Below are positions 23,469 to 36,077 of a stretch of 64,000 nt of DNA, piece by piece. This DNA is from Loxodes magnus. Its lineage: Eukaryota > Ciliophora > Karyorelictea > Loxodida > Loxodidae. The stretch's first letter is position 1, and every line of letters begins with the position of its first letter. The position numbers and the translations under genes are program-made. Where the stretch lies: positions 50,553 through 114,552 of the forward strand of contig CAMPDV010001437.1 in the NCBI GenBank assembly GCA_946699065.1, in the 5' to 3' direction. The notes below the pieces were generated by a model. That model made no database searches and had not been told where the DNA came from. It worked only from the letters and a program-made list of their open reading frames with translations.

Positions 23469-26300
23469 TTTTTATTTTTCTTATTCTTGAATCTTGACTC
23501 ATTTAAAAAATAATCAATTAAGTTTTCTTATTCTCATATTACTAAAATATTTAGTGTTCGCTCAATCATCTTAAAATCTAATTTTTTTAAAGTTTTTTGT
23601 ACTAAATCATGTTTTTTATCTTAGAATCAATATTTTCTAATATTTGTTTACTCTTTTTTTTCTTAATTTATTAATAGTCGATTATATTCTAGCCTTTCCT
23701 TTTAGTTTTTTTCCATCCTTTATTAATTTTATTTTTGATTGGAAATTTACTCTTTTCTTATTTTTTTTATATTTGTGATTAGTTTTTTATTGTTTCTTGA
23801 ATTTAAAAACTGTATTTTTTTATAATTTATCTGCAAAATAAGCATTCAAGGTCATGTATAAATTTTCCTTATTTGCTATAAATAAAGTTTATTCTTAATC
23901 AATGTGTTTTTCAAAAAATCAGCTCTAAAATGTGAAATTTGCTTTCTAAGTTTATAGATTAATTTAATTTTTATCAATTTCTTGTTTGTAGTTATATATT
24001 TAATTTCTAAATTAAGTCTTATTTTTATATTATTAGTATATATTTTTGTTTTTCATGTATTATATTATTTTTATTGTTCTCTTAAGAAATTTTGTTTGTA
24101 TTTTTAAATTCCTTTAGCAAAGTTTTTTATATGCAGATTTTTTATTTATTCACTATTTATTTCATAGTATTTTTCAATTTTTTTCTTTTTTCTTTTAAGT
24201 TCTGTTTTTACTCTATTTGAATAATTACTAAAATTTTATATCTTGTCTGCCTTTTTTTTCTTGATCATTTCTGAATTATTCTAATAACTTCTTGTAGAAT
24301 TTTAAAAATCTTTATGCTTTCGCTTCTCAAATTTATATTAGTTAAATATATATTAGATTTCTTTAATTGGTGCTTGTGGTACTTTCAAGCATTTTATTAT
24401 TATTCATCTTTGTACTATTTAAATTCTATTTTTTCATTTTGTTATTCCCACCTAATACTATATGGAATTAATTTTAATCAGTATTCTTATTTTAGCATAT
24501 CAAATAATTTGAATAAAACCTTAAGGTTAATTGATTATATTTTTTAAAGAGTTGTGATTATAATATAAATACTGATTATTGAAGTTTTTTGAAGGGCTAT
24601 TAAAGGTTTATCTTTTCTTAATTAAGTTAATTTATTTGATATCCTAAGTATTTCATTTTTTTTTTATTTATATTTTTATCAGAAAAACCTCAATATCTTA
24701 AGTCGTTGAAATCTTATTCTTGAATATTTGTATAAATTCAAAATCTTCCTTGCTAAAATTAAGTTTTATTAGTTAAAAAATATTTCAGTTTCGTTAAATT
24801 AAATTACATATTTTTTTAGTTATTTGCTATTAGTATTAAATCATTTGCCCAAGCAAATTAATTTTTTTAATTTTATGACTTAGATTTTCATATTTACCCT
24901 AAATATCTTAATACTAATATTATATATACCATTGCTAATAGTGATCCTCTTGAGCTTCCTGGTAAAACTCCATTTATTTGTTGAATTTTGATTATAATTT
25001 TTTATACAGATTAAAAGTTATTTATACTAACTAATATGTATCTTTTATTATATTAATTATATTTTATGAATATATAATCTTTTCATTTGGCAAAATTAAA
25101 TTTAAGGATTTATTGTATCCAGCATTTTTAAGCATCAATTAGAATGAGTTTTTATTTTTCTTTTAATTTTTATAGTTTTCTATTATTTATCAAAGTTATC
25201 ATATACTATTAGCAGTTTATATCTTTTTATAAATCCTTTTTGATCTTTACCTAGCAAACCATTCTCTTATATTTCTTAATATATTTGGTTATTTTATCAA
25301 ATAATTTTTAGATTATATCTATGAGTGCTATTGGTGATAATTGTTTCAGTTTTGTTGGATTTATTATAGTGGGTTATTATTATAATAACTTTATTCATTT
25401 AATTAGGTAATTTTTATTACTTCTAGTAGTTTTAGTAAAATTCGCATGGTATTTATCATAAATCGTTATATGAGTTTTTAAATGTTTCATTTTAAATTTA
25501 ATCAAATCCTCAGGCTTTGTTATTAGATAAAGATCTTAATGCATATCCTACTTTTAATGAAATAACTTCCTCATTTTAATCTTTTAACCTTGCTTTATGC
25601 TTGTTCCTTAGATTTTATTAATTCATTTAATATTTTATTTAATTTAGTTTAAAAGCAGGCTTTATAGTTTGTTAAATACACCTTTTTTTCCAATTTTTAA
25701 TTAATTTTTTATTTTAGTTAGCTTTATTTTTTATCCTTTTTGATTTAAAATATTTTGGCTTATTTCCCCATTTCTTGATAGTTACCATTTAGAAATATTA
25801 ATGAATTATTTTAATTTTCTTGTTATTATTCTGTTTGGATTTTAATAAATTTGTCTTTTCTTTTAAATATTTCCTTTTAAGTTTTAATATCTATTATATT
25901 AATTTATTTCTTATATGTATACTTTCTAACTTTATTTTCCTCAGTTTCTATTAATATTATATTTAAGATTATTCAACCTCTTGTTTATTTTTTATTCTCG
26001 CACTATTGAGTGCAGATATAGAAATAATTTCATAATAAGGTTGTATTATTCTTCTAAATTTAGTTATTCAATTAATTAATTAAAAAATTATTATGTTCCT
26101 CTATATTATTCTTTCTAGTATTACTTTCAAATATCTTATTTTAGTTATTTAATTTATAACTTATTTCAATTTATTTCCTTCATTTTGCTAGATAACTTTT
26201 ATCTCATTTAAAGTAAGAAATTATCTTATTCCTACTTTTTCTTATATTATAAACCTGATATTTTCTTACTTACCTATTTAATAATTTATCAATATATGAT
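23469..26300 (-). pseudogene. Decayed LINE reverse transcriptase
   Basis: Minus strand, extremely T-rich on the plus strand. Readable RT blocks in order are: LRSLSNNKAWGFD (about 25.5 kb; the KAxGxD block), GLLGKDQKGFIKRYKLL (about 25.2 kb; the QxGF block), GVLPGSSRGSLLAMVYI (about 24.95 kb; the GxPQGS block), WANDLILIANN (about 24.85 kb; the catalytic YADD block, here AND), then a TNKTQF block and an LRYWGF block matching K-YLG-F. The Trp of KAWGFD is TGA. The catalytic first Asp is Asn and the strand needs several frame changes, so the element is dead. The upstream domain (25.7-26.3 kb) is not resolved. The fossil starts where duplication copy A ends. Confidence 0.72.
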
Positions 26301-26430
26301 CAATTCATTATCTCCTTTTCTTCACTTATCTCTATAACTATTTTTTATCCATTTATATCTATTCAATCAATTATTCAATTTAGGGTTTCAACTCGTTTCT
26401 ACCAAAAGACTGGATTTTGATGATAAAATA

Positions 26431-29400
26431 AAATGAATCTTTATAATATCTAGATAGTAAACTATTAAGATTTGTATGATTAGGAGCAAAGGATGATGAG
26501 AGAGTTTAGGACAACTTGAAAAAGACAAGTATTGGTTAGGTTTTTTATAGTGAGAGACAAGTTAGAACGAATCTGAGAAAATATTTCCTAATTTTATTAA
26601 TTGTCGTAAAGGGTTTGTCTAAGCTTGACTTATGAGATCCCAGAAATTAAGGAAGTAATAGATTTACATCCTCATTTTTTCACTAAACAAATAGATAAAT
26701 AAAACCGATTTATTCAGAAAGAAGAACTTATAAAAAAAGGAGATGTTTACTGTATTGTTAAATTACTACTTAAGATAGTACAGAAAAATTATAATGTTTA
26801 GCAAAATAAATTAATTCAACTTTCTATATGAATTAACATGAAAAATGCTTCATTTAACTAAAATAAGAGCGACTACTGTTTTAGGAAAATAACTTTGTCA
26901 ATTTGTAAAATTTTAACCCTGAAATACTAGGAAGGTACTTGAAATCTGGTAAAGTCCTTAAAGACAAAATAACTCACCCAAAATCTAAATAAGTTGTTCC
27001 TCTTATAAAAAGAGAAATTGAAACTCGTTAGCTGTAACATTTTAGATTAATTACTTCAGAACTACTTGCTTTTTTTAGTAGTACAGGCGAATATCTAAAG
27101 TATTGCTTAAATACAATTCAGTACCTTAAATCCTTATAATCTGCTTCTATATTACAGGTATTGTATTTACTAAAAACGAAACAATTTAAAATAACACAAC
27201 TGTTTAGAGTAAAGTCCAGCCCTTAGTAGAAGGTCAAGATTCACCTTATAAGATAAAATGGAAGGCAATTCATCATATAAAAAGAAAAACCTTAAAGATC
27301 TCAAGCAAGCATTAAAAGGATTTAAAATAAAAGGAATAAATCCGAACATTAGTAATTTTTAACGTTGCAAAACCTTCAAAAGCCGTAGCTAGAACAGTAA
27401 AAGTCCACAGTGGTAAGACTTTTATACCAAGCGCGAAGAAGATAAAAGCAAAGATTTGATTTTCTATTGAGAGATAAAATTTAATGAAATTTTCTGATTT
27501 TTTGTTTTGCGAGATAAAGATAAAGTTTCATATCTGAATTTCCTCTAAGCATATTTATTGCTTACTAAGAATGATTTTTTAGCACAAAAATAAGAAGGAA
27601 GAACTTAATCTTCTTTAGATATAAAAATTGAAGCAACCGCACAAAACAGTTACATGCAAGTTATAAGCCATCAAGACTAAATACTGTAAACTGTCTTCCC
27701 ATTCATAAGAATCATTTATTAAGTTGCCTTGTTCCATAATAAGCTCTTACTTGAATTACTCACCTATTATGAGTTGGTCTGGTTTTCAGATAAATTATAA
27801 CTAAATTAATATTAGTAAATTGGTTAATAGGAGAAGAAGAAAATCGAGGCTTTGTCAGTTATAATTGCTAGGTTAATCACAGAAGTTAAATAGATAATAG
27901 AAAAAGATATTTTTATAGACTGAAATTCTGCATATTTTGAATAAAACGTTACACTATTTATAAATTAAAAGTCAGATAGATTTAAATGCATTTCGTTCTT
28001 TTTCTTTGATAGTCGAATCAGGAAATTGAAATACCTAATTAGTAGTTAAAATTTAACTGATTATATATTATTTGACAGTTAAGATTAAAAAAGAGATTTG
28101 GCTTAGCTGTAAAAGATAACAGGGATTGGGCCTTAATTTTTTAATTTGTAAACTTGTAGCTGAAGGAGGAGAGGAATTATTAGCTGAGATGTGGATGAAA
28201 TATAAATTTTCGGATTTAGCATAAAAACAGCTATAGGGATCCTTCCCTTGAATCAGAAAATTACTTACTAATTTTTATGATGAAGTATAATCTATAAGAG
28301 CCTATAATGGAAATAAATCTTAGAGGTTCAAAATGTGGTTTGCAGAAATGAATAAATGCTTACTCTATAAATTTTAATATTTGAGATATTTAAGCTTAAC
28401 CTGAGAAATGTATAATAATAATTTAAAAAATACTTAAACAAAGAAAAATTAGATAGCTAAATTATAATCGAACGTCAATAGTTAATCTGATCTGATATTA
28501 GTAAAGTATAGTATGAAAATATTTTTCCATTAAAGTTGACTCAAAATAGGATTAATATATGGAAAGTAAGAAAAATAGCTTATACTATTGATAGAGATTC
28601 TAGATTAGAATTAAAAAGTATAACACAATACATAAGTTAAGTCTAGGTAATAAGACAAAATACTGAATAAATTTAGTAAGAGACATTGAATAAGAAGTAG
28701 CTTAATTTAAGGATAGTCAGTTACAATTCTAAACTTGAATTTTTACGCTTACGTCAGTGGAGCAAAAAATATATCAATAATTCAGTAAAACTAGCATAAT
28801 AGGAGAAAATATCTCCTGAGTAGTTTAGCAAGCAAAATTGGGAAAGGAAATATCGAAAACTCATTATCTCATCACAAATTTAACTCATTTTCGAGCAGAT
28901 CAAATCAGAAACACAGAAGTTATCATAAGAAAATAATCCTTTCTATTTAGAATAAAAATACCTTAAAAAGAATTAAAAGTAAAGAGTAAAGCGTAGAGTT
29001 TATCGGAAAGTACTATATAATGAAATAACTTAAATTAAAACAGTAAAACTTTCAAAATTACTTAGAATGGTCTTATAATAATTCTATCCAGAATCAAGTT
29101 ATTATAACTGCATTAATATCTTCCATTCAGCTTTAAGTATATTTATCAAATATAGTATTTAAAGCTATGTAAATTATCTTAGTAAACTATTAAATGCTGA
29201 ATTATGAAAAAATATATAAAATCTATTTTAATAAAAACATTCAGCTTAATAAATATAACTAACTTGATAAGTCAATAAAACATAGTCAATGAAATCTTTT
29301 CTTAACCAAATAAATAAATTTAAAGATTTGGTTTGATCAGATAAAGTAAAAAAAATAAATGAATTACAGAAAGATTTAGGGCTAATTATATATTTGCAAA

Positions 29401-29840
29401 AGGATGCTTTTTTTATGAATATTGTTTACATAAATTAAAAAAGAAAAAAGCAGAAAATAATAGAAACACAATTGCAGAATATTATTGTAATAAGTAAGAG
29501 TAATTTTTGCTTAATTTGCTATGTATGTTCATTAACTAATTTATAATTAAATTTAATATAGCTTATTACTAATAATTTACTCTTCATTTATCCTTTTTAC
29601 TAACGATTAAATTTTTTCTGTTCTTATGTTACTATTTTTTTGTTAGTTGTTCTATTTATCGTTATTAATAACAAGTCCTCTAATTTATATACTTAAGCTA
29701 GTATTGAATAAAGTTGACTCTACGCTTAATAGGAATTATAGATTATTTCAAATCTTAAGCTTCATTAATTGAGCTAATTTTATTAGATAGAAGTTATATT
29801 CCAATGATAAAAAAGCAAAGCTAAAGCATATAATCTAATA
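26431..29840 (+). CDS. Long coding block(s), unrecognised
   Basis: From a start at 26431 (MNLYNIQIVNYQDLYDQEQR), plus-strand sequence is protein-like for long stretches, but the best frame switches. Examples are EIPEIKEVIDLHPHFFTKQI (frame 1), NFNPEILGRYLKSGKVLKD and REIETRQLQHFRLITSELLA (frame 2, about 26.92-27.1 kb), NNTTVQSKVQPLVEGQDSP (frame 3, about 27.2 kb) and EKISPEQFSKQNWERKYRKL (frame 1, about 28.8 kb). This may be one multi-intron gene, several genes or a decayed element. I recognise no family. Both TGA and TGG occur at Trp-like positions. Confidence 0.4.
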
Positions 29841-29880
29841 ATTAAAAGACTGCTAAAAAGATGTTATTATATATATAAAA

Positions 29881-30730
29881 ATGGCTTCTAAGAAATAACA
29901 GAACTTTGAGCAAAACATTTAAACAGGAAAATTCTCTAAAAAATAAAAAAGTGAAATAATTACAATGAGTGAAAGTGAGAAATATGATTGATATGACGAA
30001 CATTAACCACTTGGAAATCCAGAAATTAAAAAAACTTCCGACACAAACTCAAATAGAAATATTATCAAAATCATTAAAAGAGTTTATGTTTAAAAATAGA
30101 TACCTCACTGATAAAGTAGAAAAATTAGAAAAACTAATAACTTCTTTACTTGAGAAACAATATTAATAATCATAAGAAATAGAATAAAAACTGGAACAAA
30201 AAATTCTTTAAATTTAATAATAAATTCAGGTAATTCCATTTTCGATTTAACAGAATTAATCAGATCCTATGGAAATAGAAAATGAAGCCTCAAATTAAAA
30301 TAAGCAGCAAACGTTTATTTAAAATAAGTAGTAAATTTAAATTAAGTAAGTGTTACAGGAATAATAGTTTAAAAGAAGAATAAAATGCTACGTGTGCAAT
30401 AAATAACACCAATGAAAATACTGCTACTAACTAAGCGAAATTTAAAGAATAAATAAGATATTTTTAGAAAACTATTTAGGATATATCCAACATAAAGCGG
30501 AAATATTTATAGAAAAAAATTCTTTAATTCAAATCTTAATCCTTGGATAAATAATTAGGAATGCTAAGTGCAAGACCAAAACTATTCCGAATATTAAAGG
30601 ATGGTGCGCTAATGAAGTGCTACACCGCCTAACTAAGCCTAGTAGGAATTCAAGACAAACTAATAGAGACAAGCTGATAGAATAGGTCAGATGGCTGACT
30701 ACTAAGGCTTTAACAAAGCTTTTTAACTTT
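29881..30730 (+). mobile_element. CCHC Gag/ORF1-like repeat, copy 1
   Basis: An ~850-bp repeat present three times (29881, 36078-36928 inverted, 56640). It encodes a protein starting MASKKQQNFEQNIQTGKFSK, with a predicted coil (DKVEKLEKLITSLLEKQY), a Gln-rich part and a zinc-knuckle-like CYVCNKQHQWKYC. It is followed by a ~100-residue tail ending near KALTKLF. The knuckle Trp is TGA. The 3' end carries a TTTAAC/TAAA-rich stretch, as in retroposed copies. It is a fossil of a retroelement gag/ORF1 or a short non-autonomous relative; no RT is attached. Copies are very similar, so recent. This copy is not wholly intact. Confidence 0.6.
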
Positions 30731-30950
30731 AACTTTTTATAAATAAATAAATTTTGCTATATAATCTGTGTATAAAACATAAGGAATTTTTTAATATCTT
30801 TTAAATCAAAAATTTAATCAATTAAGAATTCAAAAAAATTATATAAAAAAACCTTTTTCTTCATTTTTAAAAGAATTAAAAGAATTTCTTTTTTTATGAT
30901 TATTTGTAAATTAAATCATTTTTATTTTATTTTTTCTAAAAATTTTTGAT

Positions 30951-31335
30951 AAATAAATAAATAAATTGGATTATAGAGCGCGTAGCACTCTCGTTGGTGC
31001 GCAGTTCTTTCAATTAATTTTATTCAATGTCGAAAATTTTTTTTATGTCTCTCTATCCTTGTTTCTCTTCCTGCAGTACGTCCCTGTAATTTTTCCTTCC
31101 AAAGTATAGGATGCAATATGCGATTATGGGTACATTTCCCCAACCTATGATGAAGAAAGTTTCCTCCTGGCATTCAGAGTTCTCCAGCTTGTCACATCTT
31201 CTTTCCCTTGTCTCTGGTTTCTCTTCCTCCGATTTATCCTCTGTCTGCGCTGATTTTTTTGTTGCCTTGCTGGGCCTCCAAGCAACATCCGAAGGAAAGG
31301 GCTTTCCACCCTATTTAAATTATAATAATATATAT
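30951..31335 (-). mobile_element. G+C-rich ~385-bp insertion with small membrane-protein sequence
   Basis: Copy B (57700-57720) reads ...TTTTTGATAGTATAAAACG; here the same flanks are split by ~385 bp, with ATA (containing TA) on both sides. The insert's G+C is far above its surroundings. On the minus strand one frame reads KPFPSDVAWRPSKATKKSAQ, then TEDKSEEEKPETRERRCDK, a hydrophobic segment (ETFFIIGWGNVPIIAYCILY), then RDVLQEEKQGQRDIKKIFDI. That is an acidic/basic domain, one membrane span and a charged tail. There is no start codon in frame, so it is 5'-truncated. On the coding strand the insert ends in TTTA repeats, like a non-LTR tail. Part (CTGCAGGAAGAGAAAC) matches the G+C-rich Gag-like gene at 8.36 kb. 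Confidence 0.7.
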
Positions 31336-32960
31336 AGTATAAAACGTGCAAAAAATAAAAATCAATTTTTTTCGTCTTGGAGATTATTTTTGCTACTAAT
31401 TTTCTATTGATTTTATTACTAAAATCTCTTAATTAATTTTTTCTTCCTTCAATTTTAAAATATTTGATTTAATTAGTTTTTATGATTACTAAAATTTTGT
31501 ATTCCTTTTCTTCTAAAATATGTTTTTATTCTAAAATAATTTTTTTATTTTAATATAAATTTTAGCACTTTTATTATACCTTTTACTTGATCCATTAATG
31601 GGAAACATATTAGAAAATGAATTTAATAATTAAATTAAACTTTTTATTATTTAATAAACTATTTATGTTTCTTTTTAATTACAATTTATTTAAAAAATCC
31701 CACTTTATTATTATTTATTTTTAAAAAATTTAGCTCTAATTCCTTTTATTTTATTCTCAAATATAATATTTTATTTTTCCTAAAAGAGTTATAAAACATA
31801 AAACGCAAGCGAATCTTTTCTTTTGACTTTTTTTAGTTGATTTTAAAATTTTATATTTTTAATCTTAAAAATATAAAAAAATAAAAAAATCTATCTAAAT
31901 TAATAAACAAACTTTAACTCACTCTGCTTTTAATTAAAAAAATAAGAATATTTATAAGATAAATTTTACTCTAAATTTAGATATTTCCTAAAATAAAATA
32001 AGATTTAATTATAATACTTAAAGTTTTCTTTTTATTTTTATTAAAAGAATTCTCACTAGAATATATTTTATTTTCTGAATAATAATTAATAACTTCATTT
32101 TTTATATATTTTAAAATTATAAATCTATGTCTGTCCCCAAATCTTATATAATATATAACGCAGTGCAAAGCTAATATTTCTAATTAATTAAAAAGTTTGC
32201 TAATTTTAACTTTTTATTATTTAAAATTTAATAAATTTAAATTATTTTAAAATATTTAAAATTTTAATATTTTATTACCTTTAAAAATTCCAATATCAAA
32301 TTTAAAATAAGTAAATCTTTATAGCTTTAGAAAAATTGCTAAATAAAGCTAAAAATACTAATTCATCTTTTTAAATTAAAAAAATCTTTAAACAATAAAA
32401 TTAAAAAAATTAAATATAGATAAAATCCATTTTTTTTAATTCTATCTTATAAAATAATTCAATATAATTCAAATATTTTATGTTTATTTTTTAATTCAAA
32501 AATTATTAAAACTTTATATAGTGAAAAATTTTAGTTAAAAAGGATTTAAAATATGTTAATTTATAAATTAATATTTAGATTAAATTTATTGCTTTTATCT
32601 TATTACCTTTTTAAATTAATTAATTAATGGATTAATATTTTTATTTCAACCACTTCAAATTTTTAAATTAATGTAATTTTTCAATAAATGTTTTTAAGAA
32701 AAATATTTACAATTCTTATTGTTTTACATTGTAGACTTAGCCATGCTTAAGTAAAAGTATATTGTCATATATAAATTTTTAATATAAAATACTTAAGGAT
32801 AAATAAATCTCAAACATAAATATACTCTTAAACCATACGTAAATATCTTAATTTTTAATTGCTTTATATCTTCTAAAGCTTTTATACGTAATTAAATACA
32901 TAGTATGCTTTTCCTAACAGTAATAATAAATTTCTTAAATTGTAAAATTAAAAGTCTTAA
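31336..32960. other. A+T-rich non-coding segment, conserved between copies
   Basis: Almost only A and T, with poly-A/T runs and TTAATTAA palindromes. It is nearly identical to 57712-59350. A 63-codon minus-strand open stretch (31977-32168) is identical in both copies, but that only reflects recent duplication. No gene is supported. Confidence 0.5.
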
Positions 32961-32969
32961 TAGTTGTTA

Positions 32970-33760
32970 CTTTCTCTCAACTTATTATTTTCCACTTTTT
33001 CACAGTATTATCATATCCTCCTGATACTATTTATTTGTTGTCCTTACCCAATGCTATAGAATTTAGATAATTTTTTAGCCTTAAAGAGTTTATATGCATT
33101 CACCTATATTAAAGTTCCATATCTACATGATCCAGGAATCGTAACACTTGAAGTTACTAAACTGAATACTTGATACAGTATTTGAATAGCCTTGAAGAGT
33201 TCGAAGTAGCTGACTAGTTGTTAATTCCCATATATTGATTGTCTTATCAATACTTCCCGATATGATCAGTTCTGGTCACTTGAAATCGCTACAGAAAACA
33301 CAGAATCTGTATCTCCCCACAAAGAACCCTTACATTCGCTAGTCCCATTTATTGATCGATTTATCATAACTTCCCAATAAAATTCAATTCTAATCACTTG
33401 ATATCGCTAAAGAATTTACACCATTCGTGTGTCCTTACAAAGAACTTTTTAATTAACCAGTTGCTAAGTTCCATATCATTATCGTACCTTCAGAACTTCC
33501 CGATACGATTCCTTTTCTGGTCTCTTGAAATCGCTACAGATAATAAAGGATTCGTATGTCCCTATAAAGTAATCTTACACTAGCCAGTTGTTAAGACCCA
33601 TATCTTTATCGTATTATCTCTATTTCCCGATACGATTAAATTTTAGTTACTTGATATCACTACAGATAATAAAGTACCGTATATTCTTGGGATATTTTAT
33701 CTAAATATTAAAGAATTACCTTTATTTTTGTCGTAGTTGATTATATTTTCCAGTTTTAAA
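32970..33760 (-). pseudogene. WD40-repeat gene, duplication 2 copy A
   Basis: Minus strand. Repeats readable in order are NLIVSGNRDNTIKIWVLTTG, GIVSGSSEGTIMIWNLATGQ, then a repeat with ILLGSYDKSINKWD and one with LIISGSIDKTINIWELTTSQ. A 19-nt GT-AG intron at 33701-33719 matches the intron position of the other WD40 family. The reading changes frame between repeats at least twice (after ISRDQK and around the fourth repeat), so this copy looks damaged unless further short introns explain it. Its partner at 59.37-60.13 kb shares the same changes, which therefore predate the duplication. The gene is divergent to the Notch-repeat gene. Confidence 0.6.
33701..33719 (-). other. 19-nt intron in WD40 gene
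   Basis: GTAATTCTTTAATATTTAG on the minus strand. It has strong similarity to the 20-nt intron of the WD40 gene at 22.8/46.6 kb, supporting a shared origin and real splicing. Confidence 0.65.
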
Positions 33761-34283
33761 AAAACAAAATAGGTAGAATTTCATATTTAAGAAAAAAAGG
33801 AATTTTAGCTAGAGAATAATTTGCTTATTTTAAAATATTTCTTAAAAAGATACTCTTAATAAATTATATTTCTTTGTTTTGCATTTTTTATTTTATAACT
33901 TACTTTATAATAGTTTAATTATATTATCTCATATAAAGAAAATAATTAGATTTTAAACTTTTGCTATAAGCAAAACTGTTTTAGCATTTATTTAAAGAGA
34001 TCAACGAACTATCCATTAGAAAATATATTTAAGTTAAAATTAAATTAAATAATGAAATATTCTATACAATAATCAATGTAAAATTTAGGATTTAGCTTAT
34101 AAACTAAATTTATAATTAACATATTTTTATGCTTTAATTCCTTTTTTTATTTTACTATATAAAAAAGAAACATTTCTTCCAAAAATCTCTTCTCAATAGG
34201 ATCTATACCAATCAAGATACCACTACCAAAATTTACTTTAAGAACTCAAATTATGTAATAGGAGAATTTTTAACTTTTAAGAA

Positions 34284-36077
34284 ATGTATAAGGGCTTGAA
34301 GGGAAAATCGCATACTGATGTCAAGCACTTAAGAATAAAAGATTTAAAATAAGTACTCAGCAAATATTAGAATCGAATGATTAGAAACAAAATTCAGCCA
34401 CTTTGCAGTGCTAACCGAAAGCATATTCCTTTAAAATTAGTCAATGGATGTAGACCTAAAGATCAACCAAAAAAAATTTATTTATAGAAGTGAAAAAAAT
34501 ACTGATCATATTAAGCATAAGCACTACGTTTAAAAGAATAGCTAAGAGGAGTGTAGTATACATTATATCCAAATAATCTCTGTCAAAAACTTCTGAATCT
34601 CCTGCTGTTAAAACAAAAGAAGAAATTAATATGTTTTTAAATGAAACTTTCTTCAATCTTAGCTGTAACATATAGAAGGCCAATTACAATTTAAGTATAA
34701 ACCATTATAGAATGGAAATATCTTATTTTGCAAAAGGAATCTTTAATCAGTCTCATATAATACCTTGCTTCATTAAAGGCTCTAAAGTCTACAATCCCAC
34801 CTATACGTTCAAAAGAAGAATAATCCAGTTAAATGTTTCTATTTTAATGTAACTAATACAAAAGAATAAATAACTTAGCATTAGTTACTTATATAGAATA
34901 ATGATGCTTGCTTCAAGCAATGATAGGAGACTCAAAGTTCTAATTTCAATGCCTTTATTGCTAAAATCATTTCCATTATTGAGACTGTTGCTTTACTCTT
35001 ATTATTTGCACACCTTATCTTATAGATAACGTTTCATGTAACTAAGAGTATTTAAATCCAATGTGCATTTCCTTAGAATGTTGCAATTATTAAGAAGCTT
35101 GTTTATAAGCTTTAGGTGGATAATGTAGCGCTGAAAAAATAGGTAGCAAAATATGCAATTAAGAATGCTTAGTTCATTAATGTGGTTGAGATGCAATGGA
35201 CAACTTAACTTCATAACTTTCAAATAAGAATTATAACTTTGGATCTTTATTATAAAACTCACCTTTCTGTTCTCCAGGCTGCTTGGATTAAGACTTTAAT
35301 AATACACAAAAAGATAAGTAGGCGACTAAAAATGTGATTTAGCTTGTATGACTGAAAGTTGTTAGTGAGATTAAGAAGATTATTTTTAAAAGAAGCTTCA
35401 TTTTATGATTATAATACACTAAAAATTTACAGTTTCCCAGTAACAACCTGCTTCATAACTCTTATGAATAGATTAATTATTGAAGATGATAAGAACCTCG
35501 ACCTTTAATGTTATATTCCTATGTGCTCAAGTTATGAAAGTTCTAACCAGATTTGACTGACAGAAGTGATAAGGAATGACTTTATTCTAACTGAGAATAA
35601 CCTTAATAATAAGATGAAAATAATCAATAGAACAGTGGAAATAATCCGTAGAATATGAGTTAAAATTAGGCAAATGTATTAGATTAAAGGTACTATTAAG
35701 ATTAATGACACGATTGAAATGACTGCTAACTATCTTCTCATCAAAATTTTACATATTGCAATTTAAATCCACAATATAATTGTAACTGGAATATGATAGG
35801 TAACAATGTAATCCAAATAGTTTACTACGAAAATTCTAAAAGATATTAGAATAGTTTATGCAAGTACGATGGTAATGACTGCTAAGTTTGCATAGATACC
35901 AATAATACATGTCTTCAATCTTAAGGGAACAACATTAGCGATTTAAGTTGCTATAATAAATAATGTAACTGAGATGGCTGAGGTCGTTAAAAGTGTTTAT
36001 AGAAAGGCTGCAAAATCAAACAAATTGGGGATTTAATTTTTCAAGAATAATGCTATTACGAAGAATGCTTTTTTGAT
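34284..36077 (+). CDS. Lin-12/Notch-repeat (LNR) cysteine-rich protein, copy A, cut by a repeat
   Basis: A candidate start at 34284 (MYKGLKGKSHTDVKHLRIKD) opens a region that becomes cysteine-rich from about 35.2 kb: NSPFCSPGCLDQD, PQCYIPMCSSNES, DQRCNQDQWHDWNDCQ, LCKYDGNDCQVC, CYNKQCNWDGWGR. CNWDG-type motifs are Lin-12/Notch repeats (Ca2+-binding extracellular modules), and their Trp codons here are TGA. A secreted or surface role is inferred. The frame changes at least three times, which may be short introns or lesions. The sequence is interrupted after YYEECFFDK by the inverted CCHC repeat at 36078. The homologous gene at 60.66-63.18 kb continues past this point. Confidence 0.6.

Larger units (their letters stand above)
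29881..36077 (+). repeat. Segmental duplication 2, copy A
   Basis: Matches 56640-62452 over about 6 kb with few differences. The left edge coincides with the first base of the CCHC repeat in both copies; the flanks to its left are unrelated. The right edge here is the junction with the inverted CCHC repeat inside the Notch-repeat gene. The main internal difference is the G+C-rich insertion at 30951-31335, absent from the other copy. Confidence 0.93.

Noticed and set aside
31977-32168. 63-codon minus-strand reading identical at 58354-58545
   Set aside because: Identity only reflects the recent duplication; composition is low-complexity and A+T-driven, with no motif.
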